Source: an uncultured Macellibacteroides sp. (lineage in GTDB: Bacteria > Bacteroidota > Bacteroidia > Bacteroidales > Tannerellaceae). From it: a DNA stretch of 64,000 bases. Position numbers and translations under genes: made by a program. Shown here one piece after another: positions 1-9,224 of the stretch. The notes under the pieces are model-generated. The model did not search any database. It had not been told where the DNA came from and saw only the letters and a program-made list of their open reading frames with translations. Within the stretch, counting starts at the first letter, position 1; each line of letters begins with the position of its first letter. The stretch covers positions 4,229,054-4,293,053 of the forward strand of contig NZ_OY762974.1 in the NCBI RefSeq assembly GCF_963667135.1, read 5' to 3'.

Positions 1-136
1 TATTAATAATTTGTAGTTTCTCATATAATATAAATTTGAGAGATTTTAATATTACTTATTTTTTGATATCCTTCCTCAATCAGCTTCGTCTCTTTACTAA
101 TTATTCATAAATCAAGCATTTCCTACAACCAATTCA

Positions 137-1183
137 TTATTCAAGAACAAAAGAAACTAACTGTGGGTCTGGAGTATATGCTATTGCATAAAGAATATCA
201 TCCGAATCTGAAACACAGAAATTCTTTAAATCAACATCGGTCTCGTATTCCACAACGGGTTCTCCATCCCAAGTAAAAACCAAAATATGAATAGATAAAA
301 TTGATCTCTCAATTGATTCCAAGTCTGAATTTCGACTAACCCTGCCGGAATAAAGTAAGTAAATATACTTTTCGGTCGTATAGGCATCTACATATCCTTC
401 GCTATTTTTTGAATCAATTTTTGCATAAATATTATTACCAGTGGATGGAGCATATTTAAATTGGCCGTTCAATTGTTTTTTGACAGAAATCAATGAATCA
501 GAATCCAATTTGAATATTTCAAAATAAGCGCAGCCTGAAGAAGCGAATACAAAACGATCCTGAGAATTCCTTTTAAGCATTTTCCCTTGATATGCCATTG
601 CTTTGGAAGGCGTATTGCTCTCAGTCCCATCGTCAGGATATTGATAAACAAACTTAGACGGGGACAATGAATCTTTTTTCCACAATGCAAACATCCCTTT
701 TGAAAATATTCCCGTTCCAATATAAGAATGCTTCAATCGTATAATATCGAAACACTCATCGCCTTGATAATCGAAAACCTGGTTTAAATAACCTGTATTG
801 ACATTCATTTCGTAAATCAATCCCCTGTCTATGTCTTGAATTAAAAAGGAACTATCAGACAATTTTTGTACCAGATTAAGATGAATGAATTCTTCCGGGC
901 CATTTCCTACGGATGCAAATTGAGAAACATTGTTTCCGTCATTTAGTGATATACGTTTTAAAAGATATTCTGTATTCGCCCAATCATGAATGATTAATTG
1001 CTGATGCTTTTCAAAAAAAAGCATCTCGCCTCCTTTTACAATAAATTCAGAATTTGTCTCTATTTTCTGAGATCGAATGTGAACCTTTTTTACAAACAAA
1101 TTTAATGGAGATTGCTCTGTATTTTTGTTACAAGCAGTAAATATTAAAATTGTTGATATAAAAATATAAAATAATTTGTTCAT
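137..1183 (-). CDS. Six-bladed beta-propeller lipoprotein (BF3164/TolB-like)
   Basis: A 348-residue protein with a lipoprotein signal: a short K-containing n-region, a hydrophobic stretch and a lipobox ending IFTAC with Cys18. It should therefore be anchored in the envelope. Around residues 89-99 it has FASVGNGPEEF, a form of the GxGPGEF turn typical of Bacteroidetes six-bladed propellers. The rest is beta-rich with no catalytic motif that I recognise. Its ATG overlaps the stop of the preceding DUF4221 gene in an ATGA, so the two are translationally coupled. It is the last gene of the long minus-strand array. Molecular function is unknown; ligand or peptide binding is an inference from the fold. 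Confidence 0.85.
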   Translation of the reverse strand: MNKLFYIFISTILIFTACNKNTEQSPLNLFVKKVHIRSQKIETNSEFIVKGGEMLFFEKHQQLIIHDWANTEYLLKRISLNDGNNVSQFASVGNGPEEFIHLNLVQKLSDSSFLIQDIDRGLIYEMNVNTGYLNQVFDYQGDECFDIIRLKHSYIGTGIFSKGMFALWKKDSLSPSKFVYQYPDDGTESNTPSKAMAYQGKMLKRNSQDRFVFASSGCAYFEIFKLDSDSLISVKKQLNGQFKYAPSTGNNIYAKIDSKNSEGYVDAYTTEKYIYLLYSGRVSRNSDLESIERSILSIHILVFTWDGEPVVEYETDVDLKNFCVSDSDDILYAIAYTPDPQLVSFVLE

Positions 1184-2367
1184 TTCTGTTTATTACTTTT
1201 TAGTTCAAATCTTCTAAAACTTAAAAGGTCCTCATTAAAAGATGGATTTTTATAATGACTATCACTTATATACAACCCATCTTCTCTGACGAACATCATA
1301 CCGGACACATAGGTATATTCAGGGAATAATGTTTCTCCTATGATCTCAAAATCTTTATTCAAAATTATAATAGAAAAAACTTTTCTCCCAAATTGAAATA
1401 TCTCATAATAATCTTCTTTCTTCTCCATTTCGGTTTGAGGATAGGCTATTCTATAATAAACATCCCTATATTTATCATAAATAAGATTTCTGTACATAGG
1501 CATCTCACAATTTATTTTCATAACCTGATTATAATCACTAGGTTGATAACCTAATGGCTTTACTTTGTCAATATATCGACTTTTCACTTTTCTGGTAAAT
1601 GTTGAGTCATGTCCCAGAGTTGTGATATAAATATCTTCATCATAAGAAAATGAATAAACAAACTGTTTTCCATTAAAGCAACGGCTATAAGAAAATTCAT
1701 TTCCAATAGTTCTATAATTCATTTGATCTTCAACAGAAACAATGGGTGGAAATCTCATAGGAAGAGATTTCACCGCATTTGTTAAAGTATCTACTGTTAC
1801 AGCAACACTACTTTTTTCTAACATTTTGTCTGAAAGAAGTGGATTTAGACTTTGGGGAATATACAAAATACCATCTTTAAGAACTGCTGGCTTATAGGTA
1901 ATTGTTGCAAAGAATCCAGGGATGAGCATCTGCCCATCATCAGTTCTCTCATAATTAATTTTTTTCTTAATGTGTCCATTTCCATCAATTATAACTATTT
2001 CACACTTATCCGGTCTTGATAAATAAATTTCGTCCAGACTTTTTATGTAATATCCTATAAATCTAGTTACCCCATCTGCTCCTTCATAATCTATTTTAAT
2101 TTTTTTTAGAAGCTGTCCTGATTTCATGTCAAAAATTAATATTTCATTCTCTTCCCCATTCTGAAATGTAAAATATTCAGTTCCTTGTTCATCGGTAAAC
2201 GTATATAATGTTTTCGCAAGAACATTTGTTGAATTGTCCAAATGAAAGACTAACGAGTCGTTAGTCAGAATTAATGAACAGCTATCAATATTCTCATTAA
2301 TTTTAGACTTTGAACCGCAGGATATTAATACGGTTATTAAAATCAGAATTCCAACAACTTTCTTCAT
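1180..2367 (-). CDS. DUF4221 family lipoprotein
   Basis: A 395-residue protein with a lipobox ending LISC (Cys17). Sequence blocks shared with the paralogues at 5988-7133 and 13017-14174 identify it as DUF4221: a LTFQN/FTFQN block near residue 65, YRxxYYRIAYP in the C-terminal third, and a C-terminal block containing VREDGLYIS. The family has no established function; it is probably a beta-propeller-like envelope lipoprotein. It ends in an ATGA overlap with the next propeller gene and follows the 409-residue propeller gene by 16 bp. Its 3' part shares a near-identical stretch with the relic at 4731-4889, a sign of recombination between copies. Confidence 0.85.
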   Translation of the reverse strand: MKKVVGILILITVLISCGSKSKINENIDSCSLILTNDSLVFHLDNSTNVLAKTLYTFTDEQGTEYFTFQNGEENEILIFDMKSGQLLKKIKIDYEGADGVTRFIGYYIKSLDEIYLSRPDKCEIVIIDGNGHIKKKINYERTDDGQMLIPGFFATITYKPAVLKDGILYIPQSLNPLLSDKMLEKSSVAVTVDTLTNAVKSLPMRFPPIVSVEDQMNYRTIGNEFSYSRCFNGKQFVYSFSYDEDIYITTLGHDSTFTRKVKSRYIDKVKPLGYQPSDYNQVMKINCEMPMYRNLIYDKYRDVYYRIAYPQTEMEKKEDYYEIFQFGRKVFSIIILNKDFEIIGETLFPEYTYVSGMMFVREDGLYISDSHYKNPSFNEDLLSFRRFELKSNKQK

Positions 2368-2383
2368 AAATTATTTTTTATTA

Positions 2384-3613
2384 TCAGAAACTCTTAAGTT
2401 TTACCCGCAGTAATACCGGATTGTCATCTTCCTTTAATTTATAACAAATTGACACCAAACGAGGGTGCTTCTCACAAAAAGCATTCCAGTCCTCTTTATT
2501 TATGCTATTACGAGTGGTTTCATAACCCTCTAGCAAAACTCGTGGTTCAATATGCCAAAGCAATTCTTCTTTATCCATATTCACAGCAATGTTATTATGA
2601 GTAAGAACCATCCTATTTCCAGGAAAGTAAAGATCGTCGATTATGGTACGCCCCGTAAGCACTTTACCTGTTTGAAGAGAATAGAGTGACATATATACAT
2701 TACGTTCAAAATCATCAAATCCCAAATACACAAACTGAGGAGTAATATCATAAGTATATAAACTCATTACAGACTCCAAACGCTTTACTTTTGCTTCTAT
2801 CTCAAGGATACCATCCTTTTCAGTAATCAACCATTCAGGATGCTTTTTATTACCAAAATCAATATAATATGCAGGAGAATATTTCTGTCCTGCTATTTGA
2901 TAAATCGTATCACAAAATGGATAATTAAAATACACTTTCTCATCGCAAACACTAAAAGCATTTGCATTTATTTGACAGGTAAGTTTTGCTTCAGCAACTT
3001 TATCTACCTTAAAGAAATGTGATAATACATTACATGTCGTATCTAGTAATGTTTGAGCGTTCATATTTAATTCTCTAAGGTTGCTATGATACAAGACAAC
3101 TTTACCATCACATAATGGTTGTATTTCTTTTATATTATATCTGAAATCCAACTGCTTAATAAAATTTCCCTTTAAATCATACAGATTAGTTTTATAATCG
3201 CTATTTGAAGCCGTCATCAACAATGAATCTTGCAAAATCTGAAAATCCTTCATTTCAATGTACTCTCCTGGTCCCACTCCTCGATGATCTATCTTAAACA
3301 AAAAATTTCCATCAGTATTGAACACAAAAATCTTTGCATTCTGTCTACCATTTGTCGATTTAATGTAATATTTATTATCAATAAACACAATGCGACCTAA
3401 TTCTCCTATCAAGTTATCTTCTGTTGTTTCAAGCGGAACAACATCAATGGATTCTACAAACTCGGATAATTTAATGGAAGAGGCTTTTCGGTATTCAATA
3501 GGAATACGTACATATACCTGTTCTTCTTTATCTGGTCCGGAACCACAAGAAAACAGTAAAACTATCAGAAATAAAAGAAAAATGACTGAGCAGATTTTAT
3601 TCATAGCATTCAA
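2384..3613 (-). CDS. Six-bladed beta-propeller lipoprotein
   Basis: A 409-residue lipoprotein with lipobox LLFSC at Cys23. A start at the second Met (3604) would give a more usual n-region, so the true start may be 9 bp in. The turn motif RGVGPGEY lies near residue 111. It belongs to the longer propeller subtype, with a C-terminal tail ending EDDNPVLLRVKLK. The same kind of tail (PEDNPILIKYKL) closes the protein at 11818-13014, so these two are the closest pair in length and tail. It lies 26 bp after the gene at 3640-4701 and 16 bp before the DUF4221 gene, in one transcription unit. Function is unknown. Confidence 0.83.
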   Translation of the reverse strand: MNAMNKICSVIFLLFLIVLLFSCGSGPDKEEQVYVRIPIEYRKASSIKLSEFVESIDVVPLETTEDNLIGELGRIVFIDNKYYIKSTNGRQNAKIFVFNTDGNFLFKIDHRGVGPGEYIEMKDFQILQDSLLMTASNSDYKTNLYDLKGNFIKQLDFRYNIKEIQPLCDGKVVLYHSNLRELNMNAQTLLDTTCNVLSHFFKVDKVAEAKLTCQINANAFSVCDEKVYFNYPFCDTIYQIAGQKYSPAYYIDFGNKKHPEWLITEKDGILEIEAKVKRLESVMSLYTYDITPQFVYLGFDDFERNVYMSLYSLQTGKVLTGRTIIDDLYFPGNRMVLTHNNIAVNMDKEELLWHIEPRVLLEGYETTRNSINKEDWNAFCEKHPRLVSICYKLKEDDNPVLLRVKLKSF

Positions 3614-3639
3614 TTTGTATTATCTGATTATAATTTATG

Positions 3640-4701
3640 TTACATTGCACTCTTATCTATATTTTCAATAGAATACACCAAGATATTATCAAAATCTTCT
3701 ACTGGATTCCATGTGTAAATTTTATTCCGGTCTTGATCAATACATAATTTTATAATATCATTGTCAAATTTTAATCTTGCAATCGGATTTAAGTTCCAAT
3801 CATACACCTCGACGAAAAAATCAAAATGACGCCCCTTTAGATTAATGGGAAAAGGCTGTAAAGTAGTGGCTTCGAGACCCAGGTAAGGCAAAAACAACAA
3901 TTCTGATGTAGCACTAGGAAACATATAGTAGAAATTGTTTTTATACAACTTATCCGGGTCATTAGGAGCCAAACCATAATTCTTCAATTTAGCTCCTTCA
4001 TGTACCTGAAATTTGTAGTTATCATCTAATTCACCCACTTTGAATTCATTTATATAATTAAACCCTACAACAAACTTGCGGCCTACATTCATTAAATTGT
4101 AGAAATCAAAATTTGAGTTATACTTATTACTCATTATTTCTTTTAACCCTGAATCAAATTCGAGCGTATCAAGAACATTGTTTGTATTTAAGTTGTAGCT
4201 ATACAAGCTATTACCTATCCGTCCAGTAATTTGAAAAAGTACAATTGAATCATTTACATACGAAATTTCCTGTGTAGGATGTTCTATACTCATTATTTTT
4301 AGTTCGTTTACTAATTGGGATTTTGTATCTGAAACATCGTATACAAAAATCTTATCGCGAGCAGAATCAAATATTGACAACCTGTTACCTGTATTATTTT
4401 GAACAATTCTGGGTGCTATAAATTCGCCATCTCCTTGTCCTAACCGCCCGAAACTGAAACAAAACTTCATTTGATCCAACGAATACACGTAAAAACAATC
4501 TTCTCCGGATATATACTCGTTTTGGATAATCAAGTAATCTTTTAATTTAACGATGTTTGCTGGATTAAGAACCTCCTTTACCGGCATCTTTTCCGCCACC
4601 AATTTCACATCCATTTTAAAAACATCATTCATTATTCGAGTATTTGTATTATCACTGCAAGAAAAACAAACACATAAAACAATAGCTAATACATATTTCA
4701 T
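3640..4701 (-). CDS. Six-bladed beta-propeller lipoprotein (BF3164-like)
   Basis: A 353-residue protein. The signal sequence is short and Cys-rich, with lipobox CFSC at Cys15. The propeller turn motif appears as GRLGQGDGEF around residues 83-92. The C-terminus carries the final-blade pattern DRNKIYTWNP, equivalent to DEKRNVLYGYS and DEDNRFLIALS in neighbouring paralogues. It begins 29 bp after the DUF4221 relic at 4731-4889, in the place where the other DUF4221 genes have their propeller partner. This copy probably lost its DUF4221 partner by deletion. The ligand is unknown. Confidence 0.84.
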   Translation of the reverse strand: MKYVLAIVLCVCFSCSDNTNTRIMNDVFKMDVKLVAEKMPVKEVLNPANIVKLKDYLIIQNEYISGEDCFYVYSLDQMKFCFSFGRLGQGDGEFIAPRIVQNNTGNRLSIFDSARDKIFVYDVSDTKSQLVNELKIMSIEHPTQEISYVNDSIVLFQITGRIGNSLYSYNLNTNNVLDTLEFDSGLKEIMSNKYNSNFDFYNLMNVGRKFVVGFNYINEFKVGELDDNYKFQVHEGAKLKNYGLAPNDPDKLYKNNFYYMFPSATSELLFLPYLGLEATTLQPFPINLKGRHFDFFVEVYDWNLNPIARLKFDNDIIKLCIDQDRNKIYTWNPVEDFDNILVYSIENIDKSAM

Positions 4702-4730
4702 TTGTCATCAATTTATAGATTCATAAACAA

Positions 4731-4889
4731 TTAATTTTCAACCAAATCAAACTTACGAAAGCTCAGCACATCATCATTGTAATCCGAATTCAGGTAATGG
4801 CTCTCACTTATGTAAAGGCCGTCTTCTCTGACAAACATCATACCGGACACATAGGTATTTTCAGTGAATAAACTGATTGTTGTCTTCAT
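4731..4889 (-). pseudogene. DUF4221 relic: 5' end fused in frame to 3' end
   Basis: An open frame of 52 codons, starting with ATG at 4889 and ending with TAA at 4731. After a short MKTTISLF start that resembles the start of DUF4221 signal peptides, it reads straight into the family's C-terminal block, including YVSGMMFVREDGLYIS and a final LSFRKFDL. About 330 central codons of a normal DUF4221 gene are missing. At DNA level, 4801-4826 is nearly identical to 6061-6086 of the intact copy at 5988-7133. The next stretch, 4827-4858, is nearly identical to part of the copy at 1180-2367. It is therefore both deleted and mosaic. Any product would have no propeller body. Confidence 0.75.
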
Positions 4890-4927
4890 AAATTTACTCA
4901 TTTATTATATATGTGTAAAGCGAAATC

Positions 4928-5956
4928 TTACAACTCATACTTTACAAGTACAAAATCCTCCATTACTACGATTGCATAAAGGGTGTTGTTCTTTATATCC
5001 GCGGCAATACGTAAAACGGGATAACCCAAGTCTACTATTTTCTTTAAATTTCCATCATAGTCATAAAGATATACTGTGTGCGGTAATTTCATTTGGTCCA
5101 CGCCAACTTCATCTTCGTTGGTCTGATCAATTTTAGGATCTCGTTCAACGGTAACAATATAATCTGAAGTCAAAGTCAATTCTAGTGGACCTATTTTTTT
5201 ATTCGGGCCCCAATTGAGTTCTCCAGCTGATGATACTGAATAATCCGACATTCTTTTCACTTCAGCATGCAGTTTAAAATATTTCCCTCTTTTAGTATAA
5301 ATTGCTAAATAAGGAAAATAAGATGAAGAATACACCAATTTATTCAGGTCTGAATTATATGCAATATTTCCCTGAAAAAAGTCAGATCGATCTCTTTTAC
5401 ATAAAGATTCAGGAATAGGAAACGGACCAAAAGAATAATAGTGCCGTTTATTCCAATGTTCCAATAAGTAATCAGAACCTGGTCGTAATGTTACAAACTG
5501 ATTTTCTTCAAATTCAATAATCCGAAAATTATCTTTAAGTTTTACTTTAATATTATTAGGAATGGGTGTATAGTAATCCCTTCCTGATAATAAATTCTCA
5601 AGTGAAAAAAATGCCTGACGCTTTGTATTATAATCGAAAACTAAGATTCTATTATTGAACGCCTTTGAAACGTTTGGTGAAGAAAATTCTTTTGGACCCT
5701 GTCCCTTGTCTCCTAGAATCCCCACTTCTTTTTGAGTATTTAAATCAATCACATGCAAAAACTTACCTGATGCAAACACATCTTGCCACACAACATAATT
5801 ATTTATTACAATCACAACTCCGGGCAAACTCGAATGAATGCTATCTGTAATAATTTCTGCATCAACAGAAACTCGTTCCACTTTGATGTTACTCTGATCA
5901 GAAGTGTTACATGAATAAAGAAATAAAAGAAAAGTAAATAATGCATTTTTATTCAT
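4928..5956 (-). CDS. Six-bladed beta-propeller lipoprotein (BF3164-like)
   Basis: A 342-residue lipoprotein with a signal starting MNKNALFTFLLFLYSC (lipobox Cys16). The start region is nearly the same in protein and DNA as that of the gene at 8199-9206, which indicates a fairly recent duplication or conversion of signal regions. The turn motif is GDKGQGPKEF near residue 82. The C-terminal blade reads DIKNNTLYAIV. It follows the DUF4221 gene at 5988-7133 by 31 bp, making a DUF4221-propeller pair. It is followed by the DUF4221 relic. No enzyme motif is visible; function is unknown. Confidence 0.85.
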   Translation of the reverse strand: MNKNALFTFLLFLYSCNTSDQSNIKVERVSVDAEIITDSIHSSLPGVVIVINNYVVWQDVFASGKFLHVIDLNTQKEVGILGDKGQGPKEFSSPNVSKAFNNRILVFDYNTKRQAFFSLENLLSGRDYYTPIPNNIKVKLKDNFRIIEFEENQFVTLRPGSDYLLEHWNKRHYYSFGPFPIPESLCKRDRSDFFQGNIAYNSDLNKLVYSSSYFPYLAIYTKRGKYFKLHAEVKRMSDYSVSSAGELNWGPNKKIGPLELTLTSDYIVTVERDPKIDQTNEDEVGVDQMKLPHTVYLYDYDGNLKKIVDLGYPVLRIAADIKNNTLYAIVVMEDFVLVKYEL

Positions 5957-5987
5957 ATATTTTGAGTAAGAAGGTTACAATAATATC

Positions 5988-7133
5988 CTAATTTTCTTTT
6001 TTCAGGGTAAAACACTTAAAACTGAGTTCATCATCAGAATAATCCGGATTCAGGTAATGGCTATCACTTATGTAAAGGCCGTCTTCGCGGACAAACATCA
6101 CGGTAGAATTATATGTATAGTCCGGAAAGAGAGTTTCTCCAATGATGTTAAAATTTTTATCAAGTATGATTATGGAAAAATTCTTCCTTCCATATTGCAA
6201 TAATTCCAGACCTTTTACCTCTTTTTCTATTTCTGTTTTCGGATAGGCGATGCGGTAATAGACATTTCTGTACTTATCAAAAAGCAAATTTCCGTAATTG
6301 GGGTTTTCGCACGCATCAGTAATTGTTAGATTCCCATAATCATCCAGCAAGCGCACCTTGTCGATATATTTACTTTTTACCTTCACCTCTTTAATGGAAT
6401 CGTGATCTTGCGATGCTATGTAAATAGTTTCATCAAAGTGAAAAGAATAAACAAAATGTTTACCGTCAAAACAACGGCTAAGGTGTTCTTCCACTCCAAA
6501 TCTTTTTGCTTTATTATCCGCTCCCGGAAAAGAGGGATAATAATAAGGAAGTGCATGTATGGTTTTGTCTTCCATATTAATTACCGCAGATATAGGATCT
6601 TTTTCCAACCATCTGTTACATCCCGACATTATGTACATCTCTTTATCAATCATTACAATAGGGCAGTATTTAGACGATGTTGCGTAATTTTGTGTTAACT
6701 TTGTGCCATCTGCGGCTTTTTCGTAGCTAATATTATCCTTTAATTTTGCATTTTTATCTATTAATGCAATATTACAGACACCTACAAGGGTCAGAAATAT
6801 GCTATCTATTGTATGCACATAATATCCTAAAACCTGGCCAACGCCATTAGGACCTTCATAGGCTGGTTTTACCTTAAATTCAAGCCTACCGGAATTCATG
6901 TCGTAAAACAGTATTTCATTTTGGTCCTGATTCTGAAAAGTCAAATATTCCTTACCAGTTTCATCTGTAAAGGGGAACAATGCCAGAATAAAAGTCTTGG
7001 TATTAGGATCAAGAGCAAACGACAACTGTTTGTCGGAAGCTACCAGGTTATAGGATTCCTTCGTTTGAACTTTTTTATCTACACAAGATAAAAGACAAAA
7101 GAGCGATATTACAGCCAATAATGTTATTTTCAT
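5988..7133 (-). CDS. DUF4221 family lipoprotein
   Basis: A 381-residue lipoprotein with lipobox LLSC (Cys17). Diagnostic blocks shared with the other two copies are EYLTFQN near residue 64, LSRCFDGKHFVYSF in the middle, YRNVYYRIAYPKTEIE, and VREDGLYISDSHYLNPDYS close to the end. It is closer to the copy at 13017-14174 than to that at 1180-2367: both share MCN/SCNRW, YPSFPGADNKAK and GRKxFSIIILD blocks. The ATG overlaps (ATGA) the stop of the orphan 3' fragment at 7130-7240, so it was probably coupled to a gene now lost. It precedes the propeller gene at 4928-5956. Confidence 0.86.
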   Translation of the reverse strand: MKITLLAVISLFCLLSCVDKKVQTKESYNLVASDKQLSFALDPNTKTFILALFPFTDETGKEYLTFQNQDQNEILFYDMNSGRLEFKVKPAYEGPNGVGQVLGYYVHTIDSIFLTLVGVCNIALIDKNAKLKDNISYEKAADGTKLTQNYATSSKYCPIVMIDKEMYIMSGCNRWLEKDPISAVINMEDKTIHALPYYYPSFPGADNKAKRFGVEEHLSRCFDGKHFVYSFHFDETIYIASQDHDSIKEVKVKSKYIDKVRLLDDYGNLTITDACENPNYGNLLFDKYRNVYYRIAYPKTEIEKEVKGLELLQYGRKNFSIIILDKNFNIIGETLFPDYTYNSTVMFVREDGLYISDSHYLNPDYSDDELSFKCFTLKKEN

Positions 7134-7240
7134 TTCGTATATTTATTTAAATAAAGCAATTCAAAATCACCATCTTCTCTTACGCTTTCCTTAGTAAGGA
7201 TAGTCAGCAACGTTTCTCTGCCAGCACCTAATTCTAGTCC
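7130..7240 (-). pseudogene. Orphan 3' end of a lost array gene
   Basis: The frame is open from about 7240 to a TGA at 7130-7132, and that TGA overlaps the ATG of the downstream DUF4221 gene as ATGA. The 36 codons have no start of their own and run out of frame into the end of the propeller gene at 7234. The peptide includes REDGDFELLYLNK, which loosely resembles the EDDNPVLLRVKL tails of the 409-residue propellers. I read it as the surviving tail of a deleted propeller gene. The resemblance is weak and the stretch could be chance coding. Confidence 0.35.
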
Positions 7241-8196
7241 ATTTTATATACCAATAGCATATCTTTATACATTCCACTGTATCCATAAAGAACATTTCTT
7301 TTTTCGTCGACAGCAAAAATAATTGGAGGAATTTCAAAAGTGTATTTTTTTATTATTTCTCCTTTATTATCATATACTTCTAACTGATCCTTCGAATTAT
7401 TGTTCTCATAATCTGCATGAGTCTGTCCTCTATATAATAAATAAAAACTTTGGGTACCAGCATATAAATTCACATACGAAATATAGTTTTTATCAAATTT
7501 ATCCATTGAAATTGAAGGAGTAACATTCTTACCAATTATTCGATTTATAAGTTTTCCGTCCAAATCCATAAAGTCAATTTGATCCTTATAAAAATAGGCA
7601 TAAACTATTGATGACTTATTTATCCCCATTTTCCCTTTATTTGAATAAAAGAAGCTCTCCTGATGTTCGTCTTGATGAAATTGGCAAATATCAAATACCG
7701 AATGATCTTTCAGATTAATTTTCTTCAATTTTAAATCAAAAATAGAATTATATATAAGTGTAGAATCGTTTACTATATACGCATCATTCAGCGGCTCAAG
7801 GGTAGATATATTAAAAGTATTAATTACACTTACATGATCATTAGTTATATTATATTCCTTAATATCTTTTCCGCCATTAAATCCACCAATGAAAGCATTG
7901 TTTTCTGAACCTTTAAATAATAAAGGGAAGGCCATATCCGAAGGAGAGTCTCCCTTCAATCCCATTTTTGACACCAAATTCATATCCGGTAATGAATAAA
8001 TATGAATTAATGTATCAGAATTATAACTCATAACAATTAAATAATCATTAATAATTGCCATATCAAGAATATCAAAAGTTTCATTGAATTCAACTTCTTG
8101 TGCAATTAATTTTTGTGATAATAAATTCCTTTTTTCTGTCTTTGAGCTATATTGACAAGAAATAAAAAAAATAAATAAGAAATAATAGATTTTCAT
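7234..8196 (-). CDS. Six-bladed beta-propeller lipoprotein, degenerate turn motif
   Basis: A lipoprotein of 320 residues from the ATG at 8196. A GTG at 8202 would add two residues and overlap the previous stop as GTGA. I prefer the ATG because it gives MKIYYFLFIFFISC, a compact signal with Cys14. The usual GxGPGEF turn is replaced by GLKGDSPSDM near residue 80. The final-blade pattern DEKRNVLYGYS is present. It lies next to the gene at 8199-9206. The 100 bp after it hold the orphan tail at 7130-7240. Function is unknown. Confidence 0.82.
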   Translation of the reverse strand: MKIYYFLFIFFISCQYSSKTEKRNLLSQKLIAQEVEFNETFDILDMAIINDYLIVMSYNSDTLIHIYSLPDMNLVSKMGLKGDSPSDMAFPLLFKGSENNAFIGGFNGGKDIKEYNITNDHVSVINTFNISTLEPLNDAYIVNDSTLIYNSIFDLKLKKINLKDHSVFDICQFHQDEHQESFFYSNKGKMGINKSSIVYAYFYKDQIDFMDLDGKLINRIIGKNVTPSISMDKFDKNYISYVNLYAGTQSFYLLYRGQTHADYENNNSKDQLEVYDNKGEIIKKYTFEIPPIIFAVDEKRNVLYGYSGMYKDMLLVYKMD

Positions 8197-8198
8197 AA

Positions 8199-9206
8199 TC
8201 ACAATTTTAACTTATATTTTAGTACATCTGTGCCACCATCCGTTCGGGAGGACAAAGCAATTAGGAACCTGTTATCTTCATCGACTGCGATATTCCTCAG
8301 GCCACGATTGCATTGCAAGGTTGATATGTGATCTCCGTTCCAATTGAAAACCAGAATATTGGAAGGGGATGAAAAGTCGGAGGTTCCGTTGTATAAACAA
8401 TAGACATATTTCGATGTGCCACATATACCAATAAAACATTTAGGCGTATTCAAAATATCAAGACTTTTACCATCACCTGTTTTAATGGGCAGAATTGTAT
8501 TTTCTCCAAATTTGATTACCTGCTTCAGCTTTCCTTTTAAATCATAAAATTGCACTGAATTAGTAAAACGCATTGCTGAAACTACAACATCAGCCTTTTC
8601 TTTCACACAAAGATGAGAAAGATAAGCCGCGGGAATGTTTCCTATTTTTTGTTTTATAATTGAATCGGCATCTACCCAATAGTAATCATCCGTTGTATTG
8701 TAACTGAAGAATTGGTAATCACTTTGTCCATTTGTTGGAACTGCATAAATCTCACGGGATGTTATATTGTAATCAAAACTATTTATCATATTCTGCGATA
8801 TAACCGACGAACTGATCAATATCTTTCCTTCTTTCAACACGAGCATCTTGCTATACAAATCATTATCAATTATTTGCGCGCCATTTTTTGTTTTTTGAAG
8901 ATTTGACTTTGTAAATTGAGGCTTGAATAACGCGCTATCTCCCCGGCCTTTAAGACTGAACAATTTCATACGGTTATCGTTTCCATAGGCTTGCAGAATT
9001 GTATCAGTACTACTATCTAAAAACAGTAAGTAATCTTCCGTTATTTTCAAGTCATAAAAATAACTACTGCTATCTTTCGAAAACAGAATTGTTTCAGATT
9101 GTAATGGAATAGCTTCTGTAGAAATTACTTTATATTGGGTAAGATCAGCGTTATTACAAGAAAACGACAGAAGCAAACCTAAAGTAAATAATGCATTTTT
9201 TTTCAT
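8199..9206 (-). CDS. Six-bladed beta-propeller lipoprotein, degenerate turn motif
   Basis: A 335-residue lipoprotein with a signal starting MKKNALFTLGLLLSFSC (Cys17), closely related to the start of the gene at 4928-5956. The turn motif is degenerate (LKGRGDSALF, near residue 81), as in its downstream neighbour, so these two may form a subgroup. The C-terminal blade pattern DEDNRFLIALS is intact. The start lies 18 bp after the stop of the gene at 9225-10340. No catalytic motif is seen and function is unknown. Confidence 0.83.
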   Translation of the reverse strand: MKKNALFTLGLLLSFSCNNADLTQYKVISTEAIPLQSETILFSKDSSSYFYDLKITEDYLLFLDSSTDTILQAYGNDNRMKLFSLKGRGDSALFKPQFTKSNLQKTKNGAQIIDNDLYSKMLVLKEGKILISSSVISQNMINSFDYNITSREIYAVPTNGQSDYQFFSYNTTDDYYWVDADSIIKQKIGNIPAAYLSHLCVKEKADVVVSAMRFTNSVQFYDLKGKLKQVIKFGENTILPIKTGDGKSLDILNTPKCFIGICGTSKYVYCLYNGTSDFSSPSNILVFNWNGDHISTLQCNRGLRNIAVDEDNRFLIALSSRTDGGTDVLKYKLKL

Positions 9207-9224
9207 AAATTTTGAATAAAAAGG

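Noticed and set aside
1-136. A gene before the first propeller gene
   Set aside because: The stretch is AT-rich, with stops in all frames and no clear hairpin.
8197-8202. GTG start at 8202 for the propeller gene at 7234
   Set aside because: The ATG at 8196 gives a normal lipoprotein signal and other family members start with MK or MNK; the GTGA overlap alone is weak support.
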